Below, piece after piece: positions 23,801 to 38,795 of a DNA stretch of 64,000 bases. The translations under genes and the position numbers were made by a program. Position 1 is the first letter of the stretch, and each line of letters begins with the position of its first letter. The stretch spans positions 62,001 through 126,000 of the forward strand of contig LLEY01000130.1 of the NCBI GenBank assembly GCA_001414485.1. The letters run 5' to 3'. This DNA comes from Calycina herbarum (Eukaryota; Ascomycota; Leotiomycetes; Helotiales; Pezizellaceae). The notes under the pieces were generated by a model. The model worked only from the letters and a program-made list of their open reading frames with translations, had not been told where the DNA came from and ran no database searches.

Positions 23801-26612
23801 CTAGCCTTGAAGTTATAAACACGATCTCTTATATTTATATTAACTAAAAGTTATTTTTCTATCTTTTTAATCAATTTTTAGATTATGTTCCTAAATCTAT
23901 AGTATACTAAGTATTACTTCCTTACTTCCTATTTTAACAATATCGAATTATATATCTAAATAGTATCTTTTAATATTAATTCTTATTAAAATAGTTTACT
24001 AATTAATAATCTCGTTTTAGTATATAACGTCTATTCTATCGACCACTTCTAGTCGATATAGTCTTATTTCCTTAATTAGGACGTTTAGCTTTTCTTAAGC
24101 TATTAGAGAAATAAAGTTACTCGTTACTCTTAAGTCTATTATAACTTATAACTTCTTCCCTTTTACTTCTATAGTTATTACTAACTATCTTTCTCCTAAA
24201 GTAGCGTCTAACTTTACTTTAATATATCAGACTTCAAAAGATTAATTTTCTTAATTATAATTTTTTCTTTCTTCGTCTTTATACTATAGAAAGAACCTTA
24301 CTCTTTCCTTATTAGCGTATACTACCTTATATACTAATCTATATTCTACGATTCCTATAGTTTTAGGAATTTCCTCTATAAATTACTTTAGTATTTATCT
24401 ATAGTTATATTAGATCTATTTATAACTAGTTTCTAAAATAGCTTCTATAGACTATAGTTCTCCTATACATAGATAATCTAAAGTAGCCTCTAGTATACTT
24501 ATCTCTAGTTTTATATAGTAAACTTTAAATATATAATCCTTTAAATTCTTTTCTTTAACAGCTCTAATCTAGGACTAAGGAAAGAATACTACTCCTTCTT
24601 TATCTAATAATACTACTTCGTATATCTAATAATATTCTACCGTTCTAGTAGACTCTAGTAATATTCCTTTGAATCGTTTCTATAATAACTAGTCTAAAGT
24701 CGAACTTAGTTTATATTATATCTATTATACTATTGTCTCTTAAACTGTTTCTATAAACTATAGTTCTCCTACTAATAGATAGTATAATTCCTCCGGTTCT
24801 GTCTTAGCCTACTTAGTTATATCAAGCTCCCTTCGCTCCTAGTATAATATACTAAATAATTATTATAAGTTATATTCTCTAAATACTAACCTATTATTTC
24901 TGATTAATATAATAATAATATATTACTTAAATTCCTTTAGTATAACATCTTTAGGCAGTGTCCTAAGAAAAGGAGTTTTAATTCGTTCTTTAAATCTTAT
25001 TAGAACTTGCTATATCTATGTACTGATTTTATCTAATATATTATATATTTTCTATACATCCTCTACTTTAGGTTAGCTAGGTTTTTTAATTGGTTAGCGT
25101 TTCTGTTCTAGTTTCTTTTCTTTAATAGTTTTCTATCTAGTAATTAAGCTAACTAGAGTTATCGTTTTAGGGTTATTACTTATAACTGTATACGTTATTA
25201 AGATAGTTAGGTTAACCTCTCGTATTATATAAGGACTCTAGAAATCTAGTTTCTAATTATCGATATATGTCTATCGATTTCCTTATTTAAAAGTTCTAAG
25301 GAAAGCTTAAGTTTCTCTAACTTCTAAGTCTTTATTCTTTATTTCTCCTTCTAAACTAGAAGATGAACCCGATATCTCTAAAGAACTAGTTAATAGTAGT
25401 AATTCGTATTCTACTTAAAGAGGTTGCTTAGATTCTATTACTAATTATATATTATAATATTCCTCGAGGAGTAGATCCCTATTATTATTAGTATCTTATA
25501 CTCTACTAATTCCTTCGTTATCTTCAATCTAGGTTCTATATCCTCGTACTTTAAGCTCCTTATTTGTAAGTTTAATACGATCGGTTAAAGCTACCTATTA
25601 TTAAACAATAGTATTAATTTATTTCTTTCCCTTAGAATCTTTCTTCTTACTATACTTATTTACTCTATAGCCTAGTTAGCTATAATTATAACATAAGTTC
25701 TACTTACGTCGACGATTTCGCTCTTCCTAGGAAAGTCCTCCTTTCTTTAAAAAGGTTTTCTTCTATATAGCGTTTACCTCCTTACTATGTTTATTAGCGT
25801 GAGAGTATTTCTACTTTCCTAACCCTTTACTCTTTTCCTCGTGCTTAGGGTTACTCTTTCTAAATTCATATAGGCGGTTATCTAGCTAGACGACTTCCTT
25901 AATTATACCTATAATAGTTAAGAATTATATATTCTACTTAGCTATTTCCTTATAGATATGTATCTTTAATCCTCTATAAAAGAGTTTTATAAGAGTAATA
26001 GCGTCCTATTCTGACTTTGTTCTATAACGTTGAAATTTATTAGTATAATCTATTACTAATCCAGTCTAGTATAATTCTAAAAGCTTACGTATAGCTGTTT
26101 AAATTATATCAAAGTCTTTAAAGACTTTTCTAATAGTTGCCTTAAATCCTCTCTAAGATTTAAATATAATCTTAGTTAATTCTATCTTTCCGTCTTTATC
26201 CTTATTTTCAAAGAAGTCCTCTAAGTATAGCTAGGCCTATTCTAGTACTAATCCGCTAAGGTAGGAGATAGCAAAGATAGTTCGTAAGTTATAATTGCCT
26301 TCGAACTTATTAGAATTAAAGTTAAAGTAGATGTCTATTTAAAGAAGGAATAAGTCGAGTTCCTTTCGCTTCCTATAATACGTATCTAGTATCTTAACTT
26401 TAATAGACTTAAGTACTTCGACCTTATAGGGCTCGGGGGCGTCCGGTATACTAACATTGTCGTCGTTCCTAGTTAACTGTATACTAGCAGGTGTTCTTCT
26501 AGTCGCACTTCTAGATGTTCCTACGACGTTGACTCAACTAGCATTCAGGCTAGCTGCTACGACAGGGGTTACTAAGGCCATAGCAACTGAACTTCTAAGC
26601 AGGTGCTCAAAG

Positions 26613-27046
26613 TATAACGAAACTCAAACGAACTAAACAAAGATAACTAAGTCTCGAAGGTTAGTATATAGGTAAGAAGTATAGATACGCCGGGTTATTC
26701 ACTTAGAAGTAAACTCGTTACTTATATCAAAGATATTAAACAAGATAATAAGATTAATAACTAAAGTTAAGCACGAAGCTCCTATCTAGATAGCAGACGT
26801 GCTAGTATATATAGAACCTTCATCCCTCGTACTAGCTTACTAGCTTAGTCGCTCCGTCGCTGCTAGACTGCTAGACCTGTCGCCCCGTCTAGCGAACTCT
26901 CGTCACGTGATTATAACCAAAAGAAATCCCTAGATCGCTTAGCTAACCTAACCGATCCTTTCTGTTATAAGAGTGTTCCGATAGTGCTTAACCTGTCAGG
27001 ACGCCGCCTGGTCTTCACTCATCACGTGTGCACGTGATTTGTGACA
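26613..27046 (-). repeat. LTR-A, 5' LTR of element 2
   Basis: 434 bp and the best preserved LTR-A copy. It retains TCACGTG-CA-CACGTGA in U3 (27021-27037), a second TCACGTGA (about 26903-26910) and TGTCACAA... at the outer end. It carries far fewer C-to-T changes than its 3' partner. Confidence 0.88.
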
Positions 27047-27051
27047 CAATC

Positions 27052-27131
27052 TATCGTATCTATACTTCTTACTAGTATACTAACTATTAAGACTTAGTTA
27101 TCTTTATTTAGTTTATTTAAGTTTTATTATA
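27052..27131 (+). repeat. LTR-B 5' LTR, remaining 80 bp
   Basis: Continues the LTR broken at 19774 and corresponds to 40089-40168. It ends GTTTTATTATA (ancestral GTTTCGTTACA) and is followed by CTTTAAGCACCTGCTT, which also follows LTR-A. I do not recognise a standard tRNA primer-binding site there. Confidence 0.85.
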
Positions 27132-30100
27132 CTTTAAGCACCTGCTTAAAAGTACTACTAATATAATATTAAAAACTACGCTATTCTCGAGTTCGACCTC
27201 TATACTACCTCTAGCGCTAATAATACCGGTAGTACCAGTTACGACTATTAGAGAGAAAGTGAAATTACTAGTACCTAAAACGTTTAATAGCTCTTTAGAG
27301 AAACTTACTAAGTTTATTATAAAAGCTTTAATATACTTAAACTTTTACTTAGTATAGTTTACTTATAAAACTAATTAAGTTATATAGCTTACTACTCGTC
27401 TTAAGAGAGTAATATATAACTAGATAGAGCTATATTTAGAGGATTTTTAGAAAAATAAAACATTAAATAGAAGAGTATTAAACCTTATAAGTAAAAGTAC
27501 TTAAGGATTATTTTTAACTGTTATTAGATTTAAGAAAGGAATTAACTAGGTATTTATAAATATAGATTTAAAGAAAAAAGTAGTATAGGCTTTATATAGC
27601 CTCTAATAAAAAGAGGTAGTAGCTAAATATACGTTAATGTTCTAATAATACTCTATACGTCTTAGCTAGAACGATGAAGCCTTACGTAAGTAGTACTATA
27701 GAGGATTAAAGAACAGTGTTAAAGATAAACTAGCTAGGGATGATTTCCTAGATATACTTAATAAGTTAACTAATAATACGATTAAGATTAATAATCGGAA
27801 TTATAAGAGGAGTTTAGAGAAGAAGGGTAGTTATAGACATCGATATTAGGGAAAAGGTAGGAAAAAGGACCGTAGAGACTCTATAGAAGTTGACGCTACT
27901 TAGAAGCGTTAGGTCTTAGGAAAAGGAACTTAAGAAAGAGACCTACTAAAGAAAGGACTTTCCTAGAAGAAGCGAGATCGTCGTCGCGAGTAGAACTTAT
28001 GTTATAACTGTAGCCTCTCTAGCTATAGAGTAAATAAGTATAGTAAGAAGAAAGACTCTAAAGAGAAATAAGCGAACGCTACTATCTAAAAAGAAGTAGC
28101 TTTACTAGAAAAGATAGAACTTATAAACGAAGAACTTAAAGCTAGAGGATATAGTATATAGATTGAAATAGATACCTTAGATATATTAACAGGCGTTATA
28201 TACCTATAGCTAAATAAAGAAATCAAACTCTAAGATAGTAAGATATAAGATACTAATAATAGTAGGAATCTACTTCTTAAAGAATATTATAATACGTGAT
28301 TAGAAATAGAATATTAATTTCCTCTTTAAGTAGAATACGAGTTACTACTATTAATAAGTTTATTAGAGTTATTAGAATTAGAATCTAATTTATTAGAAAT
28401 AAATCTAAGAATATGTAAGTCTAAATAAAGTAAGATATAGACATTTATTAGAACCTTTAAAAGAGAGAATAGATAAGTATATATAGAATACTAGAAACCT
28501 AATTTCTAGAGCTTATATTCTACTTAAGGAATTAACTCTACTATTTTAACTACTTATAAAATAGTTTAGAATAAGTAGGATAGAATAATATTAGTAAGCC
28601 TTATTACTAGAAGGGAAACTATCGAATTTAAAGAACCTAGACTAGAATAAGTAGTATCTAGTAAATTATCTAATACACCTAAGATAGGAGATATTTAGAT
28701 AGTCGTAGATCTTAAAGAAGAAACTAGCTTATAGTAATAGTAGGGTCTTAACGACTTTATAAGATACTCTAAACCTAGTTTTTTAGATACGATACCTGTT
28801 TATAATAAAGCTATACTAGAAATAAGAGGCTAGTATACTATAGTTACTTTAGTTAGAAAAGTTAAAGTAATATTTTAAGAATTAAGAAGTAGAAAATTAT
28901 TTAGTATAATCTTCTAAGAGATAAACGAATATAACGTAGACTAAGAAACGGAGTTAGTATAGAGAGAACTCTACTAACTAATAAATAGAGAGCTAAGTAC
29001 TATCTCTAGAGAAAGCTAGTTAGTTATAACTATAAAGATAAAGGAAAAAGAACTTCGAGTTATAATTAACTTAGAAGTAATAGGTAATTTTCTCTCCTTA
29101 ATAGCTCTAAGAAAGCTAAATATTCTAATCGAAAATATAAAACTATACTACTTAGAAGTAGTCGACGAAATAGATATTACTTACTAAAATAGGATTATTA
29201 ATTAGTAAACTATTCTAATAAAAGTTAATATTAAAGAATACTATTTAGATATATAATTTAATATTATTAAAATAGAAAATAAAGAGGTAATACTTAGTAT
29301 ACTATAGATTTAGAAATATAATCTAGATATTAATTAGAAAGCCTAAATAATAACTTTTAGTTAATATAATTATATAAGATTATAATTATAACTATAAAGC
29401 TAGAACAAGGTTAGTACTACCTCTTCTAAGATACTAGAACACCTTATCTAGGGTTCTTTATAAGTTAGTAAAAAAGCTAATAATAAAATACCTATATAGT
29501 ATAGAGAATTTAAGGCTTTGTTTAAGAACCTAGAAGACTTATAAGCTTTACTAGAACATTGCTTATAAGATTATAAGATTAAATTAAAAGAGGGTTATTA
29601 CCTCTTAAAACAGAAGCTTCGGTTATATAACTAGAAAAGTCTATAGAGAATAGAAAGTTATATAAAGGAAGGTATTAAGAAGAGATATATTAGAAAATCT
29701 AAGTTACTAATTATCTTAAATATACTTATTATTAAGAAAAAAGATAATCTAGATAAAAGAGTATATATTAATTACTAAGAAGTAAATTATACTATAATTA
29801 AGAACACTTATCTACTACTACTAAGCTAATACTTATAAGATAAGTTAAACAAGGTAGTATAATTTATAAAACTAGATTAATAAAACACTTATAGACTTAT
29901 ATAAATAAAAGTTAGAGATAAATAGAAGATAGTATTTACCTTACTATTAGGCCTTTATAAATATATAGTTATACTATTTAGACTTTATAATATACTAGCT
30001 ATATATTAAAAATAAAATAATAACATTTTAAGAGATCTTCTAAGAATAATAGTAATCTATTACTTAGATAATATCTTAATCTTTTTAGAAAAAGAAGAAG

Positions 30101-32332
30101 AATATAAGAGATATATTAGAGAAGTTTTATAATAACTTATAAAAGTAAACTCTTAGTTAAAACTCTTAAAATACAAGTTTAGAGTAACTTAGACACTTTT
30201 CCTAGAATAAGTATTTAGTTTAGAGAAAATAGAAATAGATCTAGTAAAGATTTAAAACATCTTAAACTAGAAATTACTAGAGAATATAAAAGATATATAA
30301 TCCTTCCTTAGATTTATAAACTTTTACTATCTATTTATATAAGACTATATAAAGATTACTAAACTAATAATATTACTAATTAAAAAAGCTATTAAATTTA
30401 TTTAGAATAAACAAGCTAAGAACGCTTTTTAAAAGATTAAAGTAAGGTTTATAGAAAAACCTATTCTATATAACTTTAATATAGAAAAACTAAGTATAAT
30501 TAAAATAAACACTTTAAATATATTAGTAGATACGATTTACCTATAACTAAATAGAAAGAGAAAACTTATACTTATTATATATTATTCTAAAACATTTAAC
30601 CTAGTATAATAAAACTATAGTATATTTAATAAGAAGTTACTTACTATAGTATTAGCTTTAGAATACTAGAGAATTTATTTATAGCTAGTAAAACACCTAG
30701 TTATAGTTCTATCTAACTATAAGAATCTTAAGATATTTATAATAACTAAGGAACTTATAACTAGATAGTTAGCTAGATAGATAGAGATTTTAAAAGGATT
30801 TAATATTATTATTTAATATATAAAAGGAATATTAAATACTTGAGCTAATACTCTTAGCTAAAAACCTAGATATAAGAGAAATAGAAAATATAAAAAGATT
30901 ATAATCTTAAAAACTCTTAAGAATAAAGACCTAGTACCTACTATATATAAAATAGTAGTAATAAATAATATATAAATAGATAAAATCTAAAATATATATA
31001 AGAGTTATAACTAATATATAAAAGGGAAACTATAGGTTCCTAGCTTATATATAAAGGAGTTTATATAAGAATACTATACTATGTCTACTTATAGCTACTA
31101 AGGAATTCGTAGAACTTTTTAAAGAATAAGATAATACTATTATATTAATTAGTTATCTATGATAGTTAAAGAAGTAATAGTAGAATATAATACCTATACT
31201 AGGAATAAGGCTTCCTACTATACTCCTTATAGACAGATAAACACTACTCTAATACTATAAATACCTTAGAAATTAATATTTATAGATTTTATTATTAAGT
31301 TATTAAAATCTAAAGATTTAATAATAGGAGTTAAATATAATATAATCCTAGTTATTATAAAACAACTTATAAAGTATATAATTTTAGTAGTATATATAGA
31401 GTTAAGTATAGCTAAGGAATTAGTATTCGTATTCCTTAGAGAAGTAGTCTTAAGATATAGACTATCTAAAGAGATACTCTTAGATAGAGATAAGCTCTTT
31501 ATCTTAAAATTTTAAACTACTCTTATAAAACGATTAAGTATAAAAAGAAAACTTTTAATAGCTTTTCACTCTTAAATAAATAAAGGAAATAAACATATAA
31601 ACTAAGTAGTAGAAATATACCTTTGTTATTATATAAACTACTAGTAAAACAACTAAGTAGAACTACTACCTTTAGTATAGTTTGTCTATAATAGTTTAGT
31701 AATAGAAATAATACTTATTATACTATTCTATACTAACTTTAGATATAAATTATTAGTATATTAAGAACTACTATCTACGACTATCGATAACTAGCTTGCT
31801 TATATCTAGGTCTTGAAAATTAAGAGGTTATATAAGGAACTTATAAAAGATTTATAGTTTATTATAAAAAGAAACATATACTATTATAATAAACGACGTA
31901 GTTAGAAGCTAATACTAAAAGAGAGAGATAAAGTCTACTTAGTATAGAAAAATATTAATATAAAAAGACTAAGTAATAAACTAGATTATAAAAAACTTAG
32001 ACTATTTAAAATTAAGTAAGTTAAAGAACCTTTAAATTATAAATTAGTATTACTAAAGATAATAAACATTTACCTAGTATTCTATATATCCTTACTTAAA
32101 CTAGTACTACTAGGAATACTACTAGCTCTACTTATAGAAATTTAACTAGTAAACCTAAACGCTAAATACAAAGTTAAGAGGATTCTTAACTATAAACTTA
32201 TTAAAAGATAAGTTAAGTACTTAATTAAATAGTTAAATTACCTATACTTAGAAAACACTTAGGAACTAAAAAGCAACCTTAACCGTTACTTAAGGGAACT
32301 TTAGAAGTTCTACTATTAAAACCTAGGGTTAT
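27132..32332 (+). pseudogene. gag-pol of the host (LTR-B) element
   Basis: A degraded polyprotein region with dozens of TAG/TAA stops. Recognisable parts in order are: gag with a charged N-terminus near 27150-27950, a zinc knuckle at about 28000-28030, a protease region near 29040-29160, RT (YLDNILIF about 30051-30080), RNase H (about 30500-30900), integrase (IFIDFIIKLL near 31270-31300) and a C-terminal RPFKIK-type segment near 32000. About 80% of the pol part is alignable by eye with element 3 (from 32938). Confidence 0.8.
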
Positions 32333-32503
32333 CTACATCTCGTAATTAAGAGGAAAGGAGTCTAGAAAGACGGGGTTAAGAGACGGTTCAAGGGCGGGGT
32401 TAGAGGTAGAAAGGGCGGCTAGCCTAGCAGCCTCTTTCTCTCTATACTCCTTCTCTTTCTGTCTTTCCCTGTTTTTTCTCTCTTCCTCCTCTTTCTCTTC
32501 TAG
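32333..32503 (-). pseudogene. Antisense retroelement gene in the host element, C-terminal part
   Basis: Continues the frame that starts at 39624. The minus strand reads a Glu/Lys/Arg-rich coil, then EAARLAALSTSNPAL and a C-terminus DSFPLNYEM with stop at 32333-32335. It stayed open over this stretch. The end is clearly the same as LAALPMPDVSDPAL...SFPTNYVI in element 2. Element 3 inserted at TCTAG, 171 nt before the stop. Confidence 0.68.
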
Positions 32504-32937
32504 TGTTACGAATCACGTGCACACGTGATAAGTGAAGACTAGGCGGCGTCCTGACCGGTTAGGCACTATCGGAATACTCTTATAGTAGATAAGGATCGGT
32601 TAGGTTAGCTAAGCGATCTAGGGATTTCTTTTGATTATAATCACGTGACGAGAGTTCGCTAGACGGGGCGACAGGTCTAACAGTCTAGCAGCGACGGAGC
32701 GACTAAGCTAGTGAGCTAGTATAAGGGATAAAGGTTCTATATATACTAGTACGTCTACTATCTAGATAGAAGCTTTATACTTAACTTTAGTTATTAATCT
32801 TATTATCTTATTTAATATCTTTGATATAAGTAACGAGTTTACTTCTAAGTAAATAACCTAGCGTATTTATACTTCTTATTATATACTAACCTTTAAGACT
32901 TAGTTATCTTTGTTTAGTTTATTTGAGTTTTATTATA
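32504..32937 (+). repeat. LTR-A, 5' LTR of element 3
   Basis: Starts TGTTACGAATCACGTGCACACGTGA and ends TTTTATTATA. It retains both CACGTG palindromes and CACGTGACG at about 32642. Confidence 0.88.
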
Positions 32938-35900
32938 CTTTAAGTACCTGCTTAGAAGTAAGATTACTACTATATCGGCAACCTCTTCTACTCTAAAAAC
33001 TACTCTGCTAAAGCCAGCTGCGGCTCTCTTAGTTGTAGCAGTTACTACTCTTTGTAAAGAAGTAAAACTTCTGGTTCTAAAGCTGTTCGATAGCTTACCT
33101 AAGAAACTAGCTAAGTTCTTAATAAAAGCTTCTTTATATTTAAACTTTTACTATACTTAGTTTAGAAATAAAACTAACTAGGTTATATAGTTGTCTACTC
33201 GTCTTAAAGGGGTAGCTTATAATTAGTTAGAACTATATTTAGAAGACTACTAGGTAAATAAGATATCTAAGAGAAGGGTCTCTTTTTAAATATCTAATAA
33301 GATAAGGGATTTGTTTAGAAATATTTAAGGGTTTAGGGAAGGAATTAACTAGGCTTTTAAGGATGTTAATATAAAGAAAAAGGTAGTTAGAGCTTTATAT
33401 ATACTTAGGTAAAAGAGGTTAGCTGCTAAATATACCTTATAATTTTAATAGTACTCTATATAGATAAGATAGAACGACGAAGTATTACGTGAATAATTCT
33501 ATTATAGGCTTAAGGATAATATAAAGAATGAACTTATCTAAGAGGATTTTCTAGATATACTAAACGAATTAATAAATAATATAATTAAAATCGATAATCG
33601 TATTTATAAAAGGAATCTAGAGAAGAAAGGAAGTTATAGTTATTAATATAGAAAGAGTAGACGAAAAGATTATAGAGATCTTATAGAAATCGACGCTATT
33701 TAGAAATTATAGGTTTTAGTAAAAGAATCTAAGAAGGAAAACTCTTAGAAGAGAGGATTATCCTAGAAAGAGTGAAATCGTTGACGTAAGTAGAACTTAT
33801 ATTATAACTATAGTCTTCTAAGCTATAGAGTAAATAAGTATAGTAAGAAGAAAGACTCTAAAGAGAAATAAGCTAACGCTACTGTCTAAAAAGAAGTAGC
33901 TTTACTAGAAAAAATCGAACTTATAAACGAAGAACTCGAGGTTAGAGGTTATAGTATATAAATTAAAACAGACGTTATAAATATAATAGTAGGCGTTATA
34001 TACTTATAGCTAAATAAAGGAATTAAGTTATAAGTTAGTAAGATATAGGATACTAATAATAATAGAGATCTATTACTTAAAGAGTATTATAATATATAGT
34101 TAGAAATAGATTATAAATTACCTCTTTAAGTAAAATACGAATTACTACTATTAATAAGTTTATTAGAGTTGTTAGAATTAATATCTAACTTATTAGAGGT
34201 AGATCTAGGAATATATAAGCCTAAATAAGGCAAAACATAGGTATTTATTAGAACCTTTAAAAGAGGGAATAGATAAGTATATATAGAAAACTAGAAACCT
34301 AATTTCTAGAGTCTATATTCTATTTAAGGAATTAATCCTACTATCTTAACTACTTATAAGATAGTAAGGAATAATATAGATTAAGTAACTATAATTAGCT
34401 CTATTACTAGAAGAGAAATCATCGAATTTAAAGAACCTAGACTAAGATAAGTAGTATCTAGTAAGCTATCTAGTATACCTAAGATAAGAGATATTTAGAT
34501 AGTCGTAGATTTATAGAAGGAAACTAGCTTATAGTAATAGTAGAGTCCTAACGACTTTATAAGATACTCTAAATCTAGTTTTTTAGGTATACTACCTAAT
34601 AACAAGGAAGCTATACTAGAGATAGGAGGCTAGTATACTATAGTCGCTTTAGTTAGAAAAGTTAGAGTAATATTTTAAGAACCTAGAAGTAGAAAGTTAT
34701 TTAGTATAATCTTCTAAGAGATAAACGAATATAATATAGACTAAGAAACGGAGTTAGTATAGAGAGAGCTCTACTAACTAATAATTAGAGAACTAAACAC
34801 TACCTTAGGAGAAAATCAACTTATAGTAATAGTAAAGATAAGAAGGAAGGAACTCCGAGTCTTAATTAATTTTAGAGTAATAGGTAATTTCCTTTCCCTA
34901 GTAGCTTAAAGAAAGCTAAACATCCTAATTAAAAGCATAAGGCTATACCGCTTAAGAGTAGTTAATAGAATAGACATTATATACTAGGATAGAATTATCG
35001 ATTAGTAAACTATTCTAATAAGTATTACTATTAAAGAATACTACTTAGATATATAATTTAATATTATTAAAATAGGGAATAAAGAAGCAATACTTAGTAT
35101 ACTATAGATTTAAGAACATAATCTAGATATTAACTAGAAAGCTTAGAAAATAACCTTTAGTTAATATAATTATATAGGTTTATAATTATAACTACAAGGC
35201 TAGAACGAGGTTAGCGCTACCTCTTCTAAGACGCTAGAACACCTAGCCCAGGGTCCTCTATAGGTTAGTAAGCTAGCTGATAATAAAATACCTATATAGT
35301 ATAAAGAATTTAAAGCTTTGTTTAAAAACTTAGAAGACTTATAAGCCTTACTAAAACATTACTTATAAGATTATAAGATTAAATTAAAAGAGGGTTATTA
35401 CCTCTTAAAGTAGAAACTTCGGTTATATAACTAGAAAAGCCTATAGAGAATAGAAAGTTATATAAAGGAAGATATTAAAAAGGGATATATTAGAAGATCT
35501 AAGTTACTAATTACCTTAAATATACTTATTATTAAGAAAAAAGATAATCTAGATAAAAGAGTATATATTAATTACTAAGAAGTAAATTATACTATAGTTA
35601 AGGACGCTTATCTACTACTACCTAGCTAGTACTTATAAGATAAGTTAAGTAAGATAGTACGATTTATAAAACTAGATTAATAAAACATTTATAAACTTAT
35701 ATAAATAAAAGTCAGAGATAAATAGAAGATAGTATTTACCTTACTATTAGGCCTTTATAAATATATAGTTATACTATTTAGACTTTATAATATACTAGCT
35801 ATATATTAAAGATAAAATAATAATATTTTAAGAGATCTTCTAAGAGTAATAGTAATCTATTACTTAGATAATATATTAATTTTCTTAGAAAAAGAAGAAG

Positions 35901-38132
35901 AATATAAGAGATATATTAAAGAAGTTTTATAATAATTAGTAAAAGTAAACTCTTAGTTAAAACTCTTAAAATATAAGTTTAGAATAACTTAGACACTTTT
36001 CTTAAAATAGGTGTTTAGCCTAGAAAAAATAGAAATAGATCTAGTAAAGATCTAAGACGTCTTAAACTAGAAGTTATTAGAGAATATAAAAGATATATAG
36101 TCTTTTTTTAAATTTATAAACTTTTATTATCTATTTATCTAAGACTATATAAAAATTATTAAACTAATATTAAGACTAGTTAAAAAAGCTATTAAGTTTA
36201 TATAGAATAAATAAATAAAAGATACTTTTTAAAAAATTAAAGCAAAGTTTATAGAAAAACCTATTCTATATAATTTTAATATAGATAAGCCTAGTATAAT
36301 TAAAATAGACGCCTTAGATATAATAGTAGGTACGGTTTACTTATAGCTAAATAATAAGAGAAAACTTATACCTATTATATATTATTCTAAGATATTTAAC
36401 CTAGTATAATAAAACTATAATATCTTTAATAAGGAATTACTTACTATAGTATTAGCCTTAGAATACTAGAGAATCTATTTATAGTTAGTAAAACACCTAG
36501 TTATAGTTTTATTTAACTATAAGAATCTTAAGACATTTATAATAACTAAGAAACTTACGACTAGATAATTAGCTAGATAGTTAGAGATATTAGAAGGATT
36601 TAATATTATTATTTAATATATAAAAGGAACGTTAAATACTTAAGCTAATACTCTTAGTTAGAAACCTAGATATAAGAGAGATAAAGAGTATAAAAAGATT
36701 ATAATCTTAAAAACTCTTAAGAATAAAGACTTAGTACCTATTATATATAAGATAGTAGTAATAAACGATATATAGATAGATAAAATTTAGAATATATATA
36801 AAGGTTATAATTAATATATAAAAGGGAAATTATAAGTTCCTAGCTTATATATAAAGGAGTTTATATAAGAATATTATACTATACCTACTTATAGTTACTA
36901 AGGAATTTATAGAACCTTTTAAAGAATAAGATAATACTACTATATTAATTAGTTATCTATAATAGTTAAAGAAGTAATAGTAGAATATAATACCTATACT
37001 AGAAATAAGGCTTCCTACTATACTCCTTATAGATAGATAAACACTACTCTAATACTATAAATACCTTAGAAATTAATATCTATAGATTTTATTATTAAAT
37101 TACTAAAATCTAAAGATCTAATAATAGGAGTTAAATATAATATAATCCTAGTTATTATAAAACGACTTATAAAGTATATAATTCTTATAATATATATAGA
37201 GTTAAGTATAGCTAAGGAATTAGTATTCGTATTCCTTAGAAAAGTAGTCTTAAGATATAGACTACTTAAAGAGATACTCTTAAACAGAGATAAGCTCTTT
37301 ACTTTAAAATTTTAAATCGCTCTTATAAAATAATTAAGTATAAAAAGAAAGCTCTCTATAGCTTTCTACTCTTAAATAAATAGAGGAAATAAACAAATAA
37401 ATTAAATAGTTAAAATATACTTTTATTATTATATAAACTACTAGTAAGATAACTAGATAGAACTGCTACTCTTAATACAGTTTACCTATAATAGTTTAGT
37501 AATAGAAACAACACTTATTATACTATTCTATACTAATTTTAAATATAAATTATTAGTATATTAAGAACTACTATCTATAACTATTAATAATCAACTTACT
37601 TATATTTAGGTCTTAAAAATTAAGAGGTTATATAAGGAACTTATAAAGGATTTATAGTTTATTACTAAAAGAAACATATACTATTATAATAAATAACATA
37701 GTTAAAAGCTAATGTTAAAAGAGAGGGATAAGGTCTACTTAATATAGAAAAACATTAATATAAAAAGACTAAGTAATAAACTAGATTATAAAAAACTTAA
37801 ACTATTTAAAATTAAATAAGTTAAAAGACCTTTAAATTATAAATTAGTATTACTAAAGATAATAAACATCTACTTAGTATTTTATATATTCTTATTTAAA
37901 CTAGTACTACTAGGAGCACTACTAGCCCTACTTATAGAAATTCAACTAGTAAACCTAAACACTAAATATAAAGTTAAAAGGATTCTTAACTATAAGATTA
38001 TTAAAGGTAAGATTAAGTATTTAATTAAATAGTTAGATTACCTATATTTAGAAAACACTTAAGAACCTAGAAAAAACATTAGCTAGTACTTAGAGGAACT
38101 TCAGGAGTTCTATTATCGAAACCTAAGTCTAC

Positions 38133-38705
38133 CTATATTACATAGTTAGTAGGAAAGGACTTAAGAAAGGCTAGGTTAAGGCCTAGAGCGAAGGCAAGGT
38201 CGGAAACGTCGGGCGTAGGAAGGACGGCTAGCCTAGCAGCCTCTTCTTCTATCTACTTCTTTTCTTCCTTCTTTTCTTTTTTCTTTCTTTCTAAATCTTT
38301 AGCAGTATCTAACTTATTAAGCAAGTTAAGACTAGTAGCTATTATCTTTTAATACTTCTTATAAAGTTAGCGTTTTTACTTCTTCAGCTGACGAATATAA
38401 GCTATAGCCTTAGCTATAATCGTATAGCTCTTCTCCTCTTCATTATCTAGCTACTTAATCTAGGAGTCGACGCTCTCCTACTCGTTTACTATAGGCATTC
38501 GATTAACAACGCGAACATCGTAAGACTTGTTTATAGTAGAATAGCAACTATATTATAATAACTTTTAGTCTCTAGGACTAAAACACTCGTGTTCCTTATT
38601 AGCATTTTTACAATAGATATATAGAGCTATTTTCTTACTAGATAAATTAATTACTCTACTAAGGGCTTCGTAGTTAGTTCGTCGTAGGAAACAGAGAGTA
38701 TTTAT
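38133..38705 (-). pseudogene. Antisense retroelement gene, copy in element 3
   Basis: A minus-strand frame of 573 nt, identical in length to the element 2 copy, from an ATA at 38705-38703 to TAG at 38133-38135. It has the same Cys-containing segment (KNANKEHECFSP), a coiled coil with SLNLLNKLDTAKDLERK and an LAVLPTPDVSDLAF...SFPTNYVI end. Differences from element 2 are mostly C/T and G/A. It contains TAG stops in the first half. The region lies between the end of pol and the 3' LTR, opposite in sense to pol. Confidence 0.7.
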
Positions 38706-38795
38706 ATTAAAAAGAAAAGAAGGCTACTAGCCTTCTAATAATATTTCTTAGGTCGTACTTAAGCATAGGGACACGCTAAGCTAAGAAGGGGATAG

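Larger units (their letters stand above)
19775..27046 (-). mobile_element. Element 2: nested Ty3/gypsy (LTR-A), reversed, complete
   Basis: A 7272 bp element inserted in the 5' LTR of the host element. The LTRs are 19775-20208 (3') and 26613-27046 (5'), both 434 bp, with perfect CAATC duplications at 19770-19774 and 27047-27051. Read on the minus strand: gag begins near 26585 (MALVTPVVAAS), a CCHC knuckle lies near 25690, RT has YYLDNILIF at about 23124-23153, and RNase H and integrase follow. The purine tract, GGGGATAG on the minus strand, lies beside 20209. Its gag N-terminus differs from elements 1 and 3 although the LTR is the same. The frame is destroyed by RIP stops except for the antisense ORF tail at 20659-20871. 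Confidence 0.88.
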